A stretch of 64,000 bases of DNA from Arenimonas oryziterrae DSM 21050 = YC6267 (GCF_000420545.1 NZ_ATVD01000002.1:310001-374000), one strand, 5' to 3'; shown: positions 8,895 to 18,023, counted from the first letter of the stretch. The notes: a model not told the origin generated them from the letters alone. Numbers and translations: made by a program.

Positions 8895-9527
8895 ATGAAC
8901 ACCCCCTCCTCCGCTTCGTTCCCGCTGCTTGAATGCCGGGGGCTGTGCTTTTCGCGCAACGAGGAGGCGATTTTCGGTCCGTTGGACTTCCGACTCGAGC
9001 CCGGACTCGCCCTGCAGGTGCTCGGCGGCAACGGCGCGGGCAAGACCACCCTGCTGCGCGTTCTCGCCGGCCTGCTGTCGGCAAGCCAGGGCGAAGTGTG
9101 GTTCGAAGGGCAGGCCGTCGACCAGGCGCATCTGGCGCGCGGCTGTGCTTTCCTCGGTCATCTGCCCGGCCACAAGGCCGATTTGACGGCGTTGGAAAAT
9201 CTGGCGTTCACGGCGGCGACGCATGCCTCGTCGCTGCGCCCGGAAGCGGCGCTGGCCGAAGTGGGACTCGCGGGCTTCGACGACAGTCTTGCGCGGCGTT
9301 TGTCGGCCGGACAGAACAAGCGCCTGGCCCTCGCCCGCCTGCGCCTGTCGGCGGCGCGGCTGTGGCTGCTCGACGAGCCGTACGCCAATCTCGATCTGGA
9401 TGGCATCGCCCTGGTCAATCGCCTGATCGCGGCGCATGTCGGCGGCGGCGGCGCGGTCCTGCTGACCACGCACGGCGCCTATGCCGCCCCTCCCGTGCCT
9501 CTGCAGACGCTGGAGCTGCGCGCGTGA
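8895..9527 (+). CDS. ccmA: Heme exporter ATPase CcmA
   Basis: A 210-residue ABC ATPase, the usual CcmA size. Walker A is [11 protein letters not shown] (about residues 50-60), the ABC signature is [14 protein letters not shown] and Walker B is [12 protein letters not shown]. CcmA pairs with CcmB in the complex that releases holo-CcmE from CcmC/D at the inner membrane during cytochrome c biogenesis. It opens an operon of nine ccm genes, and its stop overlaps the ccmB start (GTGA). Confidence 0.95.
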   Translation: MNTPSSASFPLLECRGLCFSRNEEAIFGPLDFRLEPGLALQVLGGNGAGKTTLLRVLAGLLSASQGEVWFEGQAVDQAHLARGCAFLGHLPGHKADLTALENLAFTAATHASSLRPEAALAEVGLAGFDDSLARRLSAGQNKRLALARLRLSAARLWLLDEPYANLDLDGIALVNRLIAAHVGGGGAVLLTTHGAYAAPPVPLQTLELRA

Positions 9528-10207
9528 CCGGCCCGGGCCTGATCGCGGCGGCGCGCGCGCAAATCACACGCGACCTGCGCCTGGTCTGGCGTCGACGCGG
9601 CGATGCGGCGCAGCCGGTGCTGTTCGCGCTGATGGTGCTCGCCCTGTTCCCGCTGGCCCTGGGCGCGAATCCGGCCGCGCTGGCGAAAATCGCGCCCGGC
9701 GTGCTCTGGGTCGCTGTGCTTCTGGCGGGACTGCTCACGCTCGATGCGCTGTTTCGCAGCGATGTCGAAGACGGCAGCATCGAACAACTCCTGCTCAGCC
9801 CCGTGCCGCTGGCCTGGCTGATCGCGATGCGGGTGCTGGTGCACTGGGTCGTCACCGGGCTGCCGTTGTTGCTGCTGACGCCGTTTTTCGCGGAACTGCT
9901 GTTCCTGCCGCGCGCCCTGCTGATGCCGCTGATGTTGTCGCTGGCCCTGGGCACGCCACTGCTGAGCCTGATCGGCGCGACCGTGGCCGCGCTGACCGTC
10001 GGGATACGCCGGTCTGGTATGCTTTTGGCGGTGTTGGCGTTGCCGCTTTATGTCCCGGTGCTGGTGTTCGGCGCGGGCGCGGTGATCGCCGCAGCTCAAG
10101 GCCTTCCCTGGATCGGCGCGATCTATCTGCTCGCCGCCGGGCTGGTTCTGGCTCTCGTGCTGGCTCCCCTCGCCGCCGCCACCGCCCTTCGCATTGCCCT
10201 GAGCTGA
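9524..10207 (+). CDS. ccmB: Heme exporter permease CcmB
   Basis: A 227-residue hydrophobic protein with about six transmembrane helices. The front [19 protein letters not shown] and the [15 protein letters not shown] motif are hallmarks of CcmB. The start is the GTG at 9524, which overlaps the ccmA stop. The open frame extends far upstream through ccmA, but that part is a shadow. CcmB is the membrane partner of CcmA. Confidence 0.93.
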   Translation: MTGPGLIAAARAQITRDLRLVWRRRGDAAQPVLFALMVLALFPLALGANPAALAKIAPGVLWVAVLLAGLLTLDALFRSDVEDGSIEQLLLSPVPLAWLIAMRVLVHWVVTGLPLLLLTPFFAELLFLPRALLMPLMLSLALGTPLLSLIGATVAALTVGIRRSGMLLAVLALPLYVPVLVFGAGAVIAAAQGLPWIGAIYLLAAGLVLALVLAPLAAATALRIALS

Positions 10208-10215
10208 TCGTCCCC

Positions 10216-10965
10216 GTGAATCGCCTGCTCCTGTGGTTCCACCAAACCGGCTCGCCGCCGAATTTCGACCGCTATGCCGCGCGCTGGACGCCCGTCGCGT
10301 TCGCACTGGCTTTCCTGTCGCTGGCGATCGGCATTTACGGCGCCTTGTTCTCGGTGCCGGCCGACTACGCCCAGGGCGACAACTTCCGCATTCTCTATAT
10401 CCATGTGCCCAGCGCGTGGATGAGTCTTTTCATCTTCGTGGCGATGGCGATCCAGAGCTTCATCGCCCTGGTGTGGCGCATCAAGATCTGCGAAATCCTC
10501 GCGATGGCCTGCGCGCCGATCGGCGCGGCCTTCACGCTGATCACGCTGCTGACCGGTTCGATCTGGGGCAAACCGACCTGGGGCACGTGGTGGACCTGGG
10601 ATGCACGCCTGACGTCCGAGCTGGTGCTGCTGTTCCTGTACATCGGCGTGATCGGTCTCAACGGCGCGATCGAGGATCGTCGCGCCGCCGCGCGCGCTGC
10701 CGGCTTTCTGGCCCTGATCGGCGTCATCAACGTGCCGATCGTGCACTACGCGGTGCATTGGTGGAACACGCTGCACCAGGGCGAGACGATCCGTCTGATC
10801 GGCGAATCGAAAATGGATTCGAGCATGCTGTGGCCGTTGATCGCGACGATGATCGGAACCAAGGCCTGGTTCGTCGGCTCGTTGCTGCAACGCGCGCGTG
10901 CTCTGAATCTGGAACAGGAAGCCAACAAGGACTGGGCACGCACCGCCTACGGAGCCAAGCCATGA
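10216..10965 (+). CDS. ccmC: Heme-handling protein CcmC
   Basis: A 249-residue six-helix membrane protein. It carries the tryptophan-rich WWD-type periplasmic motif (WGTWWTWDARLT, about residues 118-129) that holds heme, and the flanking histidines in YIHVPSAW and VPIVHYAVHWWNTLH. It loads heme covalently onto CcmE. A GTG at 10216 fits the known N terminus and leaves an 8-base gap after ccmB. The stop overlaps the ccmD start (ATGA). Confidence 0.95.
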   Translation: MNRLLLWFHQTGSPPNFDRYAARWTPVAFALAFLSLAIGIYGALFSVPADYAQGDNFRILYIHVPSAWMSLFIFVAMAIQSFIALVWRIKICEILAMACAPIGAAFTLITLLTGSIWGKPTWGTWWTWDARLTSELVLLFLYIGVIGLNGAIEDRRAAARAAGFLALIGVINVPIVHYAVHWWNTLHQGETIRLIGESKMDSSMLWPLIATMIGTKAWFVGSLLQRARALNLEQEANKDWARTAYGAKP

Positions 10966-11126
10966 ACCGCTTCGACTACGTCAAGGTCGCGTACGCCGTC
11001 TTCGCCGTCGTCTTGGCCTGGGACTACGCGGCACCGCGCGTGCGATTCGCGCAGGTGCGCAAGGCGATCGCGCTGCGTCTGCGCCGCGACGCCGCCAAGA
11101 AAACCACGCAGGAACCGCAGGCATGA
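10962..11126 (+). CDS. ccmD: Heme exporter subunit CcmD
   Basis: A 54-residue protein with one membrane helix near the N terminus (VKVAYAVFAVVLAWDYAAP) followed by a basic cytoplasmic tail. This is the classical CcmD layout. It stabilises the CcmC-CcmE interaction. Both ends overlap neighbours as ATGA, so the call rests on operon position as well as topology. Confidence 0.9.
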   Translation: MNRFDYVKVAYAVFAVVLAWDYAAPRVRFAQVRKAIALRLRRDAAKKTTQEPQA

Positions 11127-11575
11127 ATCCGATCCGCCAACGCCGCATCGCCCTCATCGGCGTGCTGCTCGCCGCCGCGGCCGGCGCCGGTTTCCTGATC
11201 GTGAAAGCGCTGCAGGAAAACCTCACCTACCTGCATACGCCGACCGAAGTGAAAACCGGCGCGGCGCCGAAGGACGCGCGTTTCCGTCTCGGCGGCGTCG
11301 TCTGCGAAGGCAGCGTGCATCGCAAGGACGGCACGCTGGAAGTCGATTTCGTGATCACCGACCGCGTGCGCCAGGTACGCGTCACCCACGACGGCATCCT
11401 TCCCGACATGTTCAAGGAAGGCACCAGCGTGATCGCCACCGGCCGCATGCAGGGCGATGCCTTCGTCGCCAGCGAAGTGCTGGCCAAGCACGACGAGACC
11501 TATATGCCCAAGGAAGTGAAGGACGCGATGGCCAAGGGCGCCGCCCTGCACACGCATAGCTGCGGAGCGAACTGA
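11123..11575 (+). CDS. ccmE: Heme chaperone CcmE
   Basis: A 150-residue protein with an N-terminal membrane anchor (IALIGVLLAAAAGAGFLIV) and a periplasmic OB-fold. The heme-binding histidine sits in LAKHDETYMPKEV, with the adjacent tyrosine that co-ordinates heme iron. The tail ends HTHSCGAN. It carries heme from CcmC to CcmF/H. The start overlaps the ccmD stop; ccmF begins immediately after the stop. Confidence 0.95.
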   Translation: MNPIRQRRIALIGVLLAAAAGAGFLIVKALQENLTYLHTPTEVKTGAAPKDARFRLGGVVCEGSVHRKDGTLEVDFVITDRVRQVRVTHDGILPDMFKEGTSVIATGRMQGDAFVASEVLAKHDETYMPKEVKDAMAKGAALHTHSCGAN

Positions 11576-13504
11576 GTGCTGCCCGAACTCGGCCATGTCG
11601 CACTGGTTCTTTCCCTGTTGCTGTCCTTGCTCTTGGGTGTCCTGCCGCTGATCGGCGCACATCGGCAGCAGGCCGCCTGGATGGCCACCGCCCGGCCGCT
11701 GGCTTACGGGCAACTGCTGTTCGTCGGCCTGGCGTATGCGGCCTTGACCTGGGCTTTCCTGACGCATGATTTTTCGGTCGCGTACGTCGCGACCAATTCC
11801 AATTCCCTGCTGCCACAGATCTACCAGATTCCCGCCGTCTGGGGCGCGCACGAAGGGTCGCTGCTGTTGTGGACCTTGATCCTGGCGTTGTGGATCGCGG
11901 CCGTCGCAGTGTTCTCCCGCTCCTTGCCGATCACCGTGCTCGCGCGCGTGCTCGCGGTGATGGGCTGGATCAGCTTCGGTTTTCTCGCGTTCCTCATCTT
12001 CACCTCCAATCCCTTCGAGCGCTTGCTGCCGGCCGCTGCGGAAGGACGCGATCTCAATCCGCTGCTGCAGGATCCGGGCCTGATCATCCATCCGCCGATG
12101 CTGTATGTCGGTTACGTGGGTTTCTCGGTCGCGTTCGCGTTCGCGGTCGCGGCGCTGATCGGTGGCAAGGTCGATGCGCAGTGGGTGCGCTGGTCGCGTC
12201 CGTGGACGAATGTCGCCTGGGCTTTCCTGACCATCGGCATCGCGCTCGGCAGCTGGTGGGCTTACTACGAATTGGGTTGGGGCGGCTGGTGGTTCTGGGA
12301 TCCGGTCGAGAACGCGAGCTTCATGCCCTGGCTGGTCGGTGCGGCGCTGATCCATTCGCAGGCCGTAACGGAAAAACGCGGCAGCTTCCGCGGCTGGACC
12401 TTGCTGCTGGCGATCGCGGCGTTTTCGTTGTCCCTGCTCGGCACCTTCCTCGTGCGCTCGGGCGTGCTGACGTCGGTGCATGCCTTCGCTTCCGACCCCG
12501 AACGCGGACTGTTCATCCTCGTGTTCCTGGGACTCGTCGTCGGCGGCTCGCTGCTGTTGTATGCCTTGCGCGCACCGCGCGAGGAACACGGCCAGCCCTT
12601 CGCCGCGTTCTCGCGCGAAACGCTGTTGCTCGGCAACAACCTCTTGCTGACCGCCGCCGCGGCGATGGTGCTGCTGGGCACGCTGTATCCGCTGCTCGCT
12701 GAAGCCCTGGACCTGGGCAAGATTTCGGTCGGCCCGCCGTACTTCGGCCTGCTGTTCGCGCTGTTGATGGCGCCGCTGATCGCCCTCGTGCCTTTCGGTC
12801 CGTTGACCCGCTGGCAGCGCGAAGAATGGCGCCTGCCGCTGCGTCTGCTTGCACCCTGGATCGTGCTGGCGCTGGTCGCCGGTGCGCTCGGTTTCTTCCT
12901 GCTGCCACACGGCACGATGAAAACCGCCGGCGCAATCATCGCAGGCGTGTGGCTGGCCGCGGGCATCCTGCGTTTCGTGCGTCAGCGTTTCGTACAGGGC
13001 AAAGGTCGGTTCACCGCCGAGATGGTCGGCATGTGCTTTGCGCATGCGGGCCTGGCAGTGTTTTTCTTCGGCGTGCTGATGACGGAAAGCCTGAGCCAGG
13101 AAAAAGACGTCGCCGCCCAGCCCGGCCAGAGTTTCGAATTGCGCGGCTACGATTTCCGCTTCGATGGCGTCGTGCGCGTGGAAGGCCCGAACTACCAGGC
13201 CGATCGCGGCACGCTCGTCGTCTCGCGCGGCGGCCGGCCCGTCGCCACCCTGCAACCGGAACGGCGCGCGTATGTCAGCGGCGGCAACATCCTGACGGAA
13301 GCCGCCCTGCAGCCCGGATTCACCCGCGATCTGTATGTCGCCCTCGGTGATTCGCTCGACGATCAAGGCACCTGGGCCCTGCGTCTGCATGTGAAGCCGT
13401 TCATCCGCTGGATCTGGCTTGGCGCGCTGATGATGGCGCTGGGCGGCTTCACTGTCGCCTTCGACAAACGTTTCCGGCGTCCGGTCGACGGAGCCTCGGC
13501 ATGA
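11576..13504 (+). CDS. ccmF: Cytochrome c heme lyase subunit CcmF
   Basis: A 642-residue polytopic membrane protein starting with GTG directly after the ccmE stop. The WWD heme-binding motif is GWGGWWFWDPVENASF, and periplasmic histidines occur in AVWGAHEGSLLLW and IIHPPMLYVGY. CcmF with CcmH/I ligates heme to apocytochrome. The stop overlaps the ccmG start (ATGA). Confidence 0.95.
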   Translation: MLPELGHVALVLSLLLSLLLGVLPLIGAHRQQAAWMATARPLAYGQLLFVGLAYAALTWAFLTHDFSVAYVATNSNSLLPQIYQIPAVWGAHEGSLLLWTLILALWIAAVAVFSRSLPITVLARVLAVMGWISFGFLAFLIFTSNPFERLLPAAAEGRDLNPLLQDPGLIIHPPMLYVGYVGFSVAFAFAVAALIGGKVDAQWVRWSRPWTNVAWAFLTIGIALGSWWAYYELGWGGWWFWDPVENASFMPWLVGAALIHSQAVTEKRGSFRGWTLLLAIAAFSLSLLGTFLVRSGVLTSVHAFASDPERGLFILVFLGLVVGGSLLLYALRAPREEHGQPFAAFSRETLLLGNNLLLTAAAAMVLLGTLYPLLAEALDLGKISVGPPYFGLLFALLMAPLIALVPFGPLTRWQREEWRLPLRLLAPWIVLALVAGALGFFLLPHGTMKTAGAIIAGVWLAAGILRFVRQRFVQGKGRFTAEMVGMCFAHAGLAVFFFGVLMTESLSQEKDVAAQPGQSFELRGYDFRFDGVVRVEGPNYQADRGTLVVSRGGRPVATLQPERRAYVSGGNILTEAALQPGFTRDLYVALGDSLDDQGTWALRLHVKPFIRWIWLGALMMALGGFTVAFDKRFRRPVDGASA

Positions 13505-14043
13505 TGCGCCGCCTGCTGCCCCTGATCGCTTTCGCCCTGCTCGCCGGATTGCTGTATGCCGGCGTGCGCATGAATTCGGGCAAGGACACCAGCGCGATTC
13601 CTTCGCCGCTGATCGGCAAGCCGGTACCGGCGTTCAACCTGCCCACGCTCGACGATCCGACCCGGAAGATCAGCGACCGCGACCTGCGCGGCACGCCCTA
13701 CCTGCTCAATGTCTGGGGCAGCTGGTGCCCGAACTGTCGCGTCGAACATCCGGTCATCAGCGATCTGTCGCGCAGCGGCAAGCTGCGCGTAGTCGGTTAC
13801 AACTACAAGGACGAAGCGGCGGACGCGAAGCAATGGCTGCAACAGTTCGGCAATCCGTATGCGCTGATCATCGTCGACGAAGAAGGCCGCGCGGCGCTGG
13901 ACTGGGGCATTTACGGCGCACCGGAAAGCTTCCTGGTCGACGCCCGCGGCATCGTGCGCTGGAAGTTCGTCGGCCCGATCGATGAGACGGTCGTGCGCGA
14001 ACAGATCGAACCTCTGCTGGCGACCATGGCGGGCGAGCAATGA
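13501..14043 (+). CDS. ccmG: Thiol:disulfide interchange protein CcmG (DsbE)
   Basis: A 180-residue membrane-anchored thioredoxin-like protein. The anchor spans residues 5-22 and the redox motif is WGSWCPNCRVEHP. It also has the YGAPESFLVD cis-Pro region. It keeps the apocytochrome CXXCH thiols reduced. Overlaps on both sides place it in the ccm operon. Confidence 0.95.
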   Translation: MMRRLLPLIAFALLAGLLYAGVRMNSGKDTSAIPSPLIGKPVPAFNLPTLDDPTRKISDRDLRGTPYLLNVWGSWCPNCRVEHPVISDLSRSGKLRVVGYNYKDEAADAKQWLQQFGNPYALIIVDEEGRAALDWGIYGAPESFLVDARGIVRWKFVGPIDETVVREQIEPLLATMAGEQ

Positions 14044-14474
14044 AACGTCTTTTATTTGCTTTCCTGCTGCTGCTCGCGATGGCGCCGGCGTTCGCGGCCG
14101 TGGAAGCGCCGCCGCAATTCCGCGACGCCGCCGAAGAACAGCGCTTCCGTCAGCTGACCACCGAGCTTCGCTGCGTGATGTGCCAGAACCAGTCGCTCGC
14201 CGACTCCAACGCTCTGATCGCGCACGACCTGCGCAAGGAAGTGCTGCTGCTGATGCGCGAGGGCAAGAGCGATGCGCAGATCAAGCAGTTCCTGGTCGCG
14301 CGCTACACCGATTTCGTGCTGTACAAGCCCGAGGTCAAGCCGATGACCTGGCTGCTGTGGTTCGGCCCGGCGGTCCTGCTGCTGATCGGTGCCGGCGTGA
14401 TCGCAACGATCGTACGCAAGCGCAGCGCTTCGACGCCGGCCTTGCCGCTGCCCGATGACTCCCAGGAGTGGTGA
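14040..14474 (+). CDS. ccmH: Cytochrome c maturation protein CcmH
   Basis: A 144-residue protein with a cleavable signal peptide (to AFAAV) and the CcmH/CycL motif LRCVMCQNQSLADSNA. One membrane helix lies near residues 103-125. It is the short CcmH form, with the TPR part encoded separately downstream as ccmI. It reduces or presents apocytochrome to CcmF. Confidence 0.95.
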   Translation: MKRLLFAFLLLLAMAPAFAAVEAPPQFRDAAEEQRFRQLTTELRCVMCQNQSLADSNALIAHDLRKEVLLLMREGKSDAQIKQFLVARYTDFVLYKPEVKPMTWLLWFGPAVLLLIGAGVIATIVRKRSASTPALPLPDDSQEW

Positions 14475-15469
14475 TGACGTTCTATCTGCTCGCTGCCCTG
14501 CTCGTTGTCGTCGCGATCGCGTTCGCGACGCAGCCGCTGTGGCGGAATGCGCGTCCCTTGGCGATCGTCCTGGTGATCTTGCTGCCGCTTGCCGGTGGCG
14601 GCCTGTACGCGCTGAAGGGCAATCGTGACGCGCTCGATCCGGGCAATCTCGCGCAGCCCAAGACGATCGACGAAGCCGTTGCGATGCTGGAAAAACGCAT
14701 GGCCGCCGATCCGGAGAATGCCGAAGGCTGGCTGCTGCTCGCGCGCACCTACATGGAGCTGCAGAAGTTCGACCTGGCCAACAGCGCTTACGCGCGCGTG
14801 TTCGCGCTACAGCCGGAAGATCCGGACGTAGCCGTCGAATACGCCGAAGCCCAGATGCGCGCTGCCGCCGATCATCGCTTCCCGCCGCAGGCCGTCGCCC
14901 TGCTCGAAGCCACCCTCGTCAAGCAGCCCGATTCGCAGCGCGCCCTGTTCTTCCTGGGCATGCATCGCATGCAGTCCGGGCAGCCGGCCGAAGCCGCGGC
15001 GCTGTGGGAAAAAGTCCTGCCGACCTTGTCGCCGGATACCGCCGTCGTATTGCGCCAGCAGATCGACGCCGCCCGCGCGTCCGCACAGATGCCACCGCTG
15101 CCACCACCGGCGGTCGCCGAAGCGGCCACGCTGACGATCACGCTCGACATCGACCCGGCCTTGCGCGCGCAGGCTCAACCCGGCGATACCGTGTTCGTGT
15201 TCGCCCGCGGCATCGACGGCGCCGGCCCGCCGCTGGCGGTCAAACGTCTCGTGCTCGATCAACTGCCGGTGACGATCACGCTCAGCGATGCCGACAGCCC
15301 GATGCCCGCCGCGAAGCTGTCCGCGCAATCCCGGGTCCGGCTCATGGCGCGCTTGTCGAAGTCGGGCAATGCCCAGGTCGGCAGCGGCGATCTCGAAGCC
15401 AGCCCGGTCGAGGTCGCGGTCGGTGATAAAAAGACGGTCTCCCTGACCCTGTCGCGAGCGATTCCATGA
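14474..15469 (+). CDS. ccmI: Cytochrome c biogenesis TPR protein CcmI
   Basis: A 331-residue protein. The ATG at 14474 overlaps the ccmH stop as TGATG and has AGGAG five bases upstream, better than the two in-frame GTG codons just before it. Two membrane helices lie at the N terminus, then TPR repeats (PENAEGWLLLARTYMELQKFD onward, split by family heptads), then a beta-rich C-terminal domain (DIDPALRAQAQPGDTVFVFA). It acts as apocytochrome chaperone for the CcmF/H lyase. Its stop overlaps the metX start, so the acyltransferase is cotranscribed. Confidence 0.9.
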   Translation: MTFYLLAALLVVVAIAFATQPLWRNARPLAIVLVILLPLAGGGLYALKGNRDALDPGNLAQPKTIDEAVAMLEKRMAADPENAEGWLLLARTYMELQKFDLANSAYARVFALQPEDPDVAVEYAEAQMRAAADHRFPPQAVALLEATLVKQPDSQRALFFLGMHRMQSGQPAEAAALWEKVLPTLSPDTAVVLRQQIDAARASAQMPPLPPPAVAEAATLTITLDIDPALRAQAQPGDTVFVFARGIDGAGPPLAVKRLVLDQLPVTITLSDADSPMPAAKLSAQSRVRLMARLSKSGNAQVGSGDLEASPVEVAVGDKKTVSLTLSRAIP

Positions 15470-16578
15470 GCGAGTTCATTCCGCCCGGCACGAAGTTCGC
15501 TGCCCTGCCCTCGCCGTTCGCGATCAAGCGCGGCGGTAGTCTGCGCGGCGCGCGGGTGGCCTACGAAACCTGGGGCGAACTCGACGACGCGCGCGGTAAT
15601 GCCATCCTCATTCTCACCGGTCTGTCGCCGAACGCGCATGCCGCCAGCAACGCCGACAATCCGGAAGCGGGCTGGTGGGAAGCGATGCTCGGTCCGGGCA
15701 AGCCGATCGACACGAACCGCTGGTACGTGATCTGCGTGAATTCGCTGGGTAGCTGCAAGGGTTCGACCGGACCGGCCTCGATCGACCCGGACACGAACGA
15801 GATCTATCGCCTGTCCTTCCCCGAACTGTCGATCGAAGACATCGCCAACGCGGCGTTCGAGGTCGTGCGTTCGCTCGGCATCGCGCGCCTGGCCTGTGTG
15901 ATCGGCAATTCGATGGGCGGCATGAGCGCGCTCGCCTACCTGCTGCAGCATCCCGACAGCGCGCGTTCGCACATCAATGTCTCCGGCAGCGCACGCGCCT
16001 TGCCGTTCTCGATCGCGATCCGCTCGCTGCAGCGCGAAGCGATCCGCCTCGACCCGAACTGGGACATGGGCGAATACGACGACACCAACTATCCGGAAAA
16101 CGGCATGCGCATGGCGCGCAAGCTCGGCGTGGTGACCTATCGCTCGGCGATGGAATGGGACGGCCGTTTCGGCCGCGTGCGCTTCGACAGCGAATGCCGC
16201 GAGGACGACCCGTTCGGCCTCGAGTTCGAAGTCGAACGCTATCTCGAGGGCCACGCGCGCCGTTTCGTGCACCAGTTCGATCCCAACAGCTACCTGTACC
16301 TGTCGCGGTCGATGGACTGGTTCGACGCCGACGAGTACGGCCAGGGCGACGTGATCGCCGGGCTGGCGCGCATCAAGCTGGAGAAGGCGCTGGCGATCGG
16401 CGTGCGCACCGACATCCTGTTTCCCCTGCAGCAGCAGGAACAGGTCGCTGATGGCCTGCGTGCCGGCGGGGCCGAGGCACAGTTCCTGCCGCTGGATTCG
16501 CCCCAGGGCCACGACGCCTTCCTGGTTGATTTCGAGCGTTTCGGGCCGGCCATCGCAGGTTTCCTAGCGCAGTTGTAG
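15466..16578 (+). CDS. metX: MetX-family acyltransferase, probably L-serine O-succinyltransferase (alternatively homoserine O-acyltransferase)
   Basis: A 370-residue alpha/beta-hydrolase. Nucleophile Ser is in GNSMGGMSAL, Asp in VRTDILFP and His in QGHDAFLVD. The acceptor-pocket segment reads LSPNAHAAS, followed by PEAGWWEAMLGPGKPIDT and NSLGSCKGSTGPAS. From memory, Xanthomonadales members with this LSP-x-AHAAS segment were shown to succinylate L-serine for cysteine synthesis, whereas ordinary MetX enzymes acetylate homoserine. Substrate is therefore inferred, not proven. It is translationally coupled to ccmI and lies 9 bases before a thiol dioxygenase gene, which fits a role in cysteine metabolism. 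Confidence 0.85.
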   Translation: MSEFIPPGTKFAALPSPFAIKRGGSLRGARVAYETWGELDDARGNAILILTGLSPNAHAASNADNPEAGWWEAMLGPGKPIDTNRWYVICVNSLGSCKGSTGPASIDPDTNEIYRLSFPELSIEDIANAAFEVVRSLGIARLACVIGNSMGGMSALAYLLQHPDSARSHINVSGSARALPFSIAIRSLQREAIRLDPNWDMGEYDDTNYPENGMRMARKLGVVTYRSAMEWDGRFGRVRFDSECREDDPFGLEFEVERYLEGHARRFVHQFDPNSYLYLSRSMDWFDADEYGQGDVIAGLARIKLEKALAIGVRTDILFPLQQQEQVADGLRAGGAEAQFLPLDSPQGHDAFLVDFERFGPAIAGFLAQL

Positions 16579-16587
16579 ACTTCGCCC

Positions 16588-17184
16588 ATGAACACTCTCA
16601 CCTTCACCGGTCGCGACGCCCTGCTCCAGGTCATCGACGAGGCCTACGCCCAGCCCGATCACGAGGGCCTGACCCACGTGCTGCGCGACGGCTTGTGCCG
16701 TCTGATCCGCGACAAGGTGGTGTTCCTGCCCGAATGCGTGTTCGAACCCGTCGAGGGCCACTACGCGCGCCGTGAGCTGTACGCCTGCCCCGAACGCGGC
16801 ACCACGGTCGTGGCGATGACCTGGGCGCCGGGCCAGGGCACGCCGATCCACGACCATTGCGGGCTGTGGTGCGTCGAGGGCGTCTGGCAGGGCCAGCTGG
16901 AAATCACCCGCTACGAGCTCGAGGAAGATGCCGGCACCCGCTGCCGCTTCGCGCGCTACGAGACCCTGGTCGCCGGCACCGGCACCGCCGGCAGCCTGCT
17001 GCCGCCGCACGAATACCACACGATCCGCAATCCCGATCCGGCCCGCATCGCGATCTCGCTGCACATCTACCAGAAGGAGATGGGCACCTGCGCCACGTTC
17101 GAGCCCGAAGGCGGCGACTGGTACCGGCGCGGCTCGCGCGAACTGTGCCTGGACCAGGTGGAATGCGGTCCGGACGAAGCTTGA
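16588..17184 (+). CDS. Cysteine dioxygenase-family thiol dioxygenase (cupin)
   Basis: A 198-residue cupin of the cysteine dioxygenase type. Iron ligands are expected in PIHDHCGLWCVEG (two His) and LHIYQKE (third His). LLPPHEYHTIRN is the second conserved block. The family oxidises cysteine to cysteine sulfinate or 3-mercaptopropionate to its sulfinate. The residues seen do not separate the two. It starts 9 bases after the MetX-family gene and ends in the promoter of tRNA-Leu. Confidence 0.85.
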   Translation: MNTLTFTGRDALLQVIDEAYAQPDHEGLTHVLRDGLCRLIRDKVVFLPECVFEPVEGHYARRELYACPERGTTVVAMTWAPGQGTPIHDHCGLWCVEGVWQGQLEITRYELEEDAGTRCRFARYETLVAGTGTAGSLLPPHEYHTIRNPDPARIAISLHIYQKEMGTCATFEPEGGDWYRRGSRELCLDQVECGPDEA

Positions 17185-17192
17185 GCTATAAT
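17164..17192 (+). promoter_or_regulatory. Promoter of tRNA-Leu(CAA)
   Basis: A perfect TATAAT at 17187-17192, 12 bases before the mature tRNA, with a poor -35 (TGCGGT) 17 bases upstream. It overlaps the stop codon of the dioxygenase gene. Confidence 0.6.
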
Positions 17193-17204
17193 CGCCCTGG
17201 CAAT

Positions 17205-17290
17205 GCCGGTGTGGCGGAATGGTAGACGCGGCGGACTCAAAATCCGCTGGCAGAGATGTCGTGTAGGTTCGAGTCCTATCACCGGTACCA
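17205..17290 (+). tRNA. tRNA-Leu(CAA)
   Basis: An 86-base class II tRNA with encoded CCA. The acceptor GCCGGTG pairs with CACCGGT (G1-U72 wobble). The anticodon stem GCGGA/TCCGC encloses a loop with anticodon CAA at 17238-17240. A long variable arm is present and the T arm carries GGTTCGAGTCC. It reads UUG leucine codons. Confidence 0.95.
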
Positions 17291-17296
17291 AACAAG

Positions 17297-17322
17297 AAAA
17301 AGCCCGCGAAAGCGGGCTTTTT
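17297..17322. terminator. Bidirectional terminator after tRNA-Leu
   Basis: The stem AAAAAGCCCGC / GCGGGCTTTTT with GAAA loop. It serves the tRNA on the plus strand and can also serve the minus-strand gene that ends at 17347. Confidence 0.9.
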
Positions 17323-17346
17323 CGTGTCCGGTCGCCGGGCGCGGGA

Positions 17347-17931
17347 TCAGCCGCGCATGCGCTCTAGCAACAGCATCATGAACACGCTCAACAGGGCCGT
17401 TTCCTGCTCGTCTTCGTTCATCGGCGCGGTCGAATCGATCTGGTAGCGGCCTTCCATGAACGCCGACAGCTTGTGCACGCGCAGCACCTGGGTGCCGTCG
17501 GCACGCGTCACGCGATAGGCCGGATGGAACAGGTAACCCGAGAACAGACCGACCAGCGGGATGTCGGAGAAAATCGCGTCGGCGACCTTGATCCAGGGAT
17601 TTTCCTCATTGATGTGCAGCATCTGGCCGCCCGACACGAGGATGTCGTACTTCGCGCTCCACAACGAACGCATGCCCTTGCGGCGCAGGGAACCCAAAGT
17701 GCGGCCGTCGCGTGCGGTGAACTTGTACTGCGCGTTGAAATCGAGCACACGGTCGGCGTCGATCGCGTACAGCTCGCGCGTCTGCGCCGTGTCGGCGAAT
17801 ACCTTCACCGATTCCTTGAGTTTGAAGGCTTTCTGCTTGACGTAGAACTTCAGCGCGCCCGCGGCATCGGTGACGGAAATCTGCGGCGCGATGGCGATGA
17901 TCTTGAACGAGAGTTGCAGCGGGAATTTCAT
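17347..17931 (-). CDS. LURP-one-related (tubby-like) protein
   Basis: A 194-residue protein from the ATG at 17931. A TTG at 17955 is the only longer option. The pattern FYVKQKAFKLKESVKVFAD, then ARDGRTLGSLRRKG and SAKYDILVSGG, is that of the LURP-one/scramblase-like beta-barrel family. The C terminus is a hydrophobic helix (ALLSVFMMLLLERMR). Function in bacteria is not established. It follows a REP element and an HExxH membrane protein gene on the same strand. Confidence 0.65.
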   Translation of the reverse strand: MKFPLQLSFKIIAIAPQISVTDAAGALKFYVKQKAFKLKESVKVFADTAQTRELYAIDADRVLDFNAQYKFTARDGRTLGSLRRKGMRSLWSAKYDILVSGGQMLHINEENPWIKVADAIFSDIPLVGLFSGYLFHPAYRVTRADGTQVLRVHKLSAFMEGRYQIDSTAPMNEDEQETALLSVFMMLLLERMRG

Positions 17932-18023
17932 CAGGGGATCCGTGGTTTGGGGCAATTCGCCGCGTAGCTTAGCGGGTTGTGATGGCAGCTTGCAGTCGGG
18001 GGCGGTGCGCGTCAGTGGCTGCG

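Noticed and set aside
8933-9523. Upstream part of the frame containing ccmB
   Set aside because: It overlaps ccmA in another frame and has shadow composition; the GTG at 9524 gives the normal CcmB N terminus.
11024-13390. A 788-codon minus-strand frame opposite ccmE and ccmF
   Set aside because: Gln/Arg-rich shadow translation antisense to ccm genes.
15440-15480. Possible SAM riboswitch or leader before metX
   Set aside because: metX overlaps the ccmI stop codon, leaving no leader.
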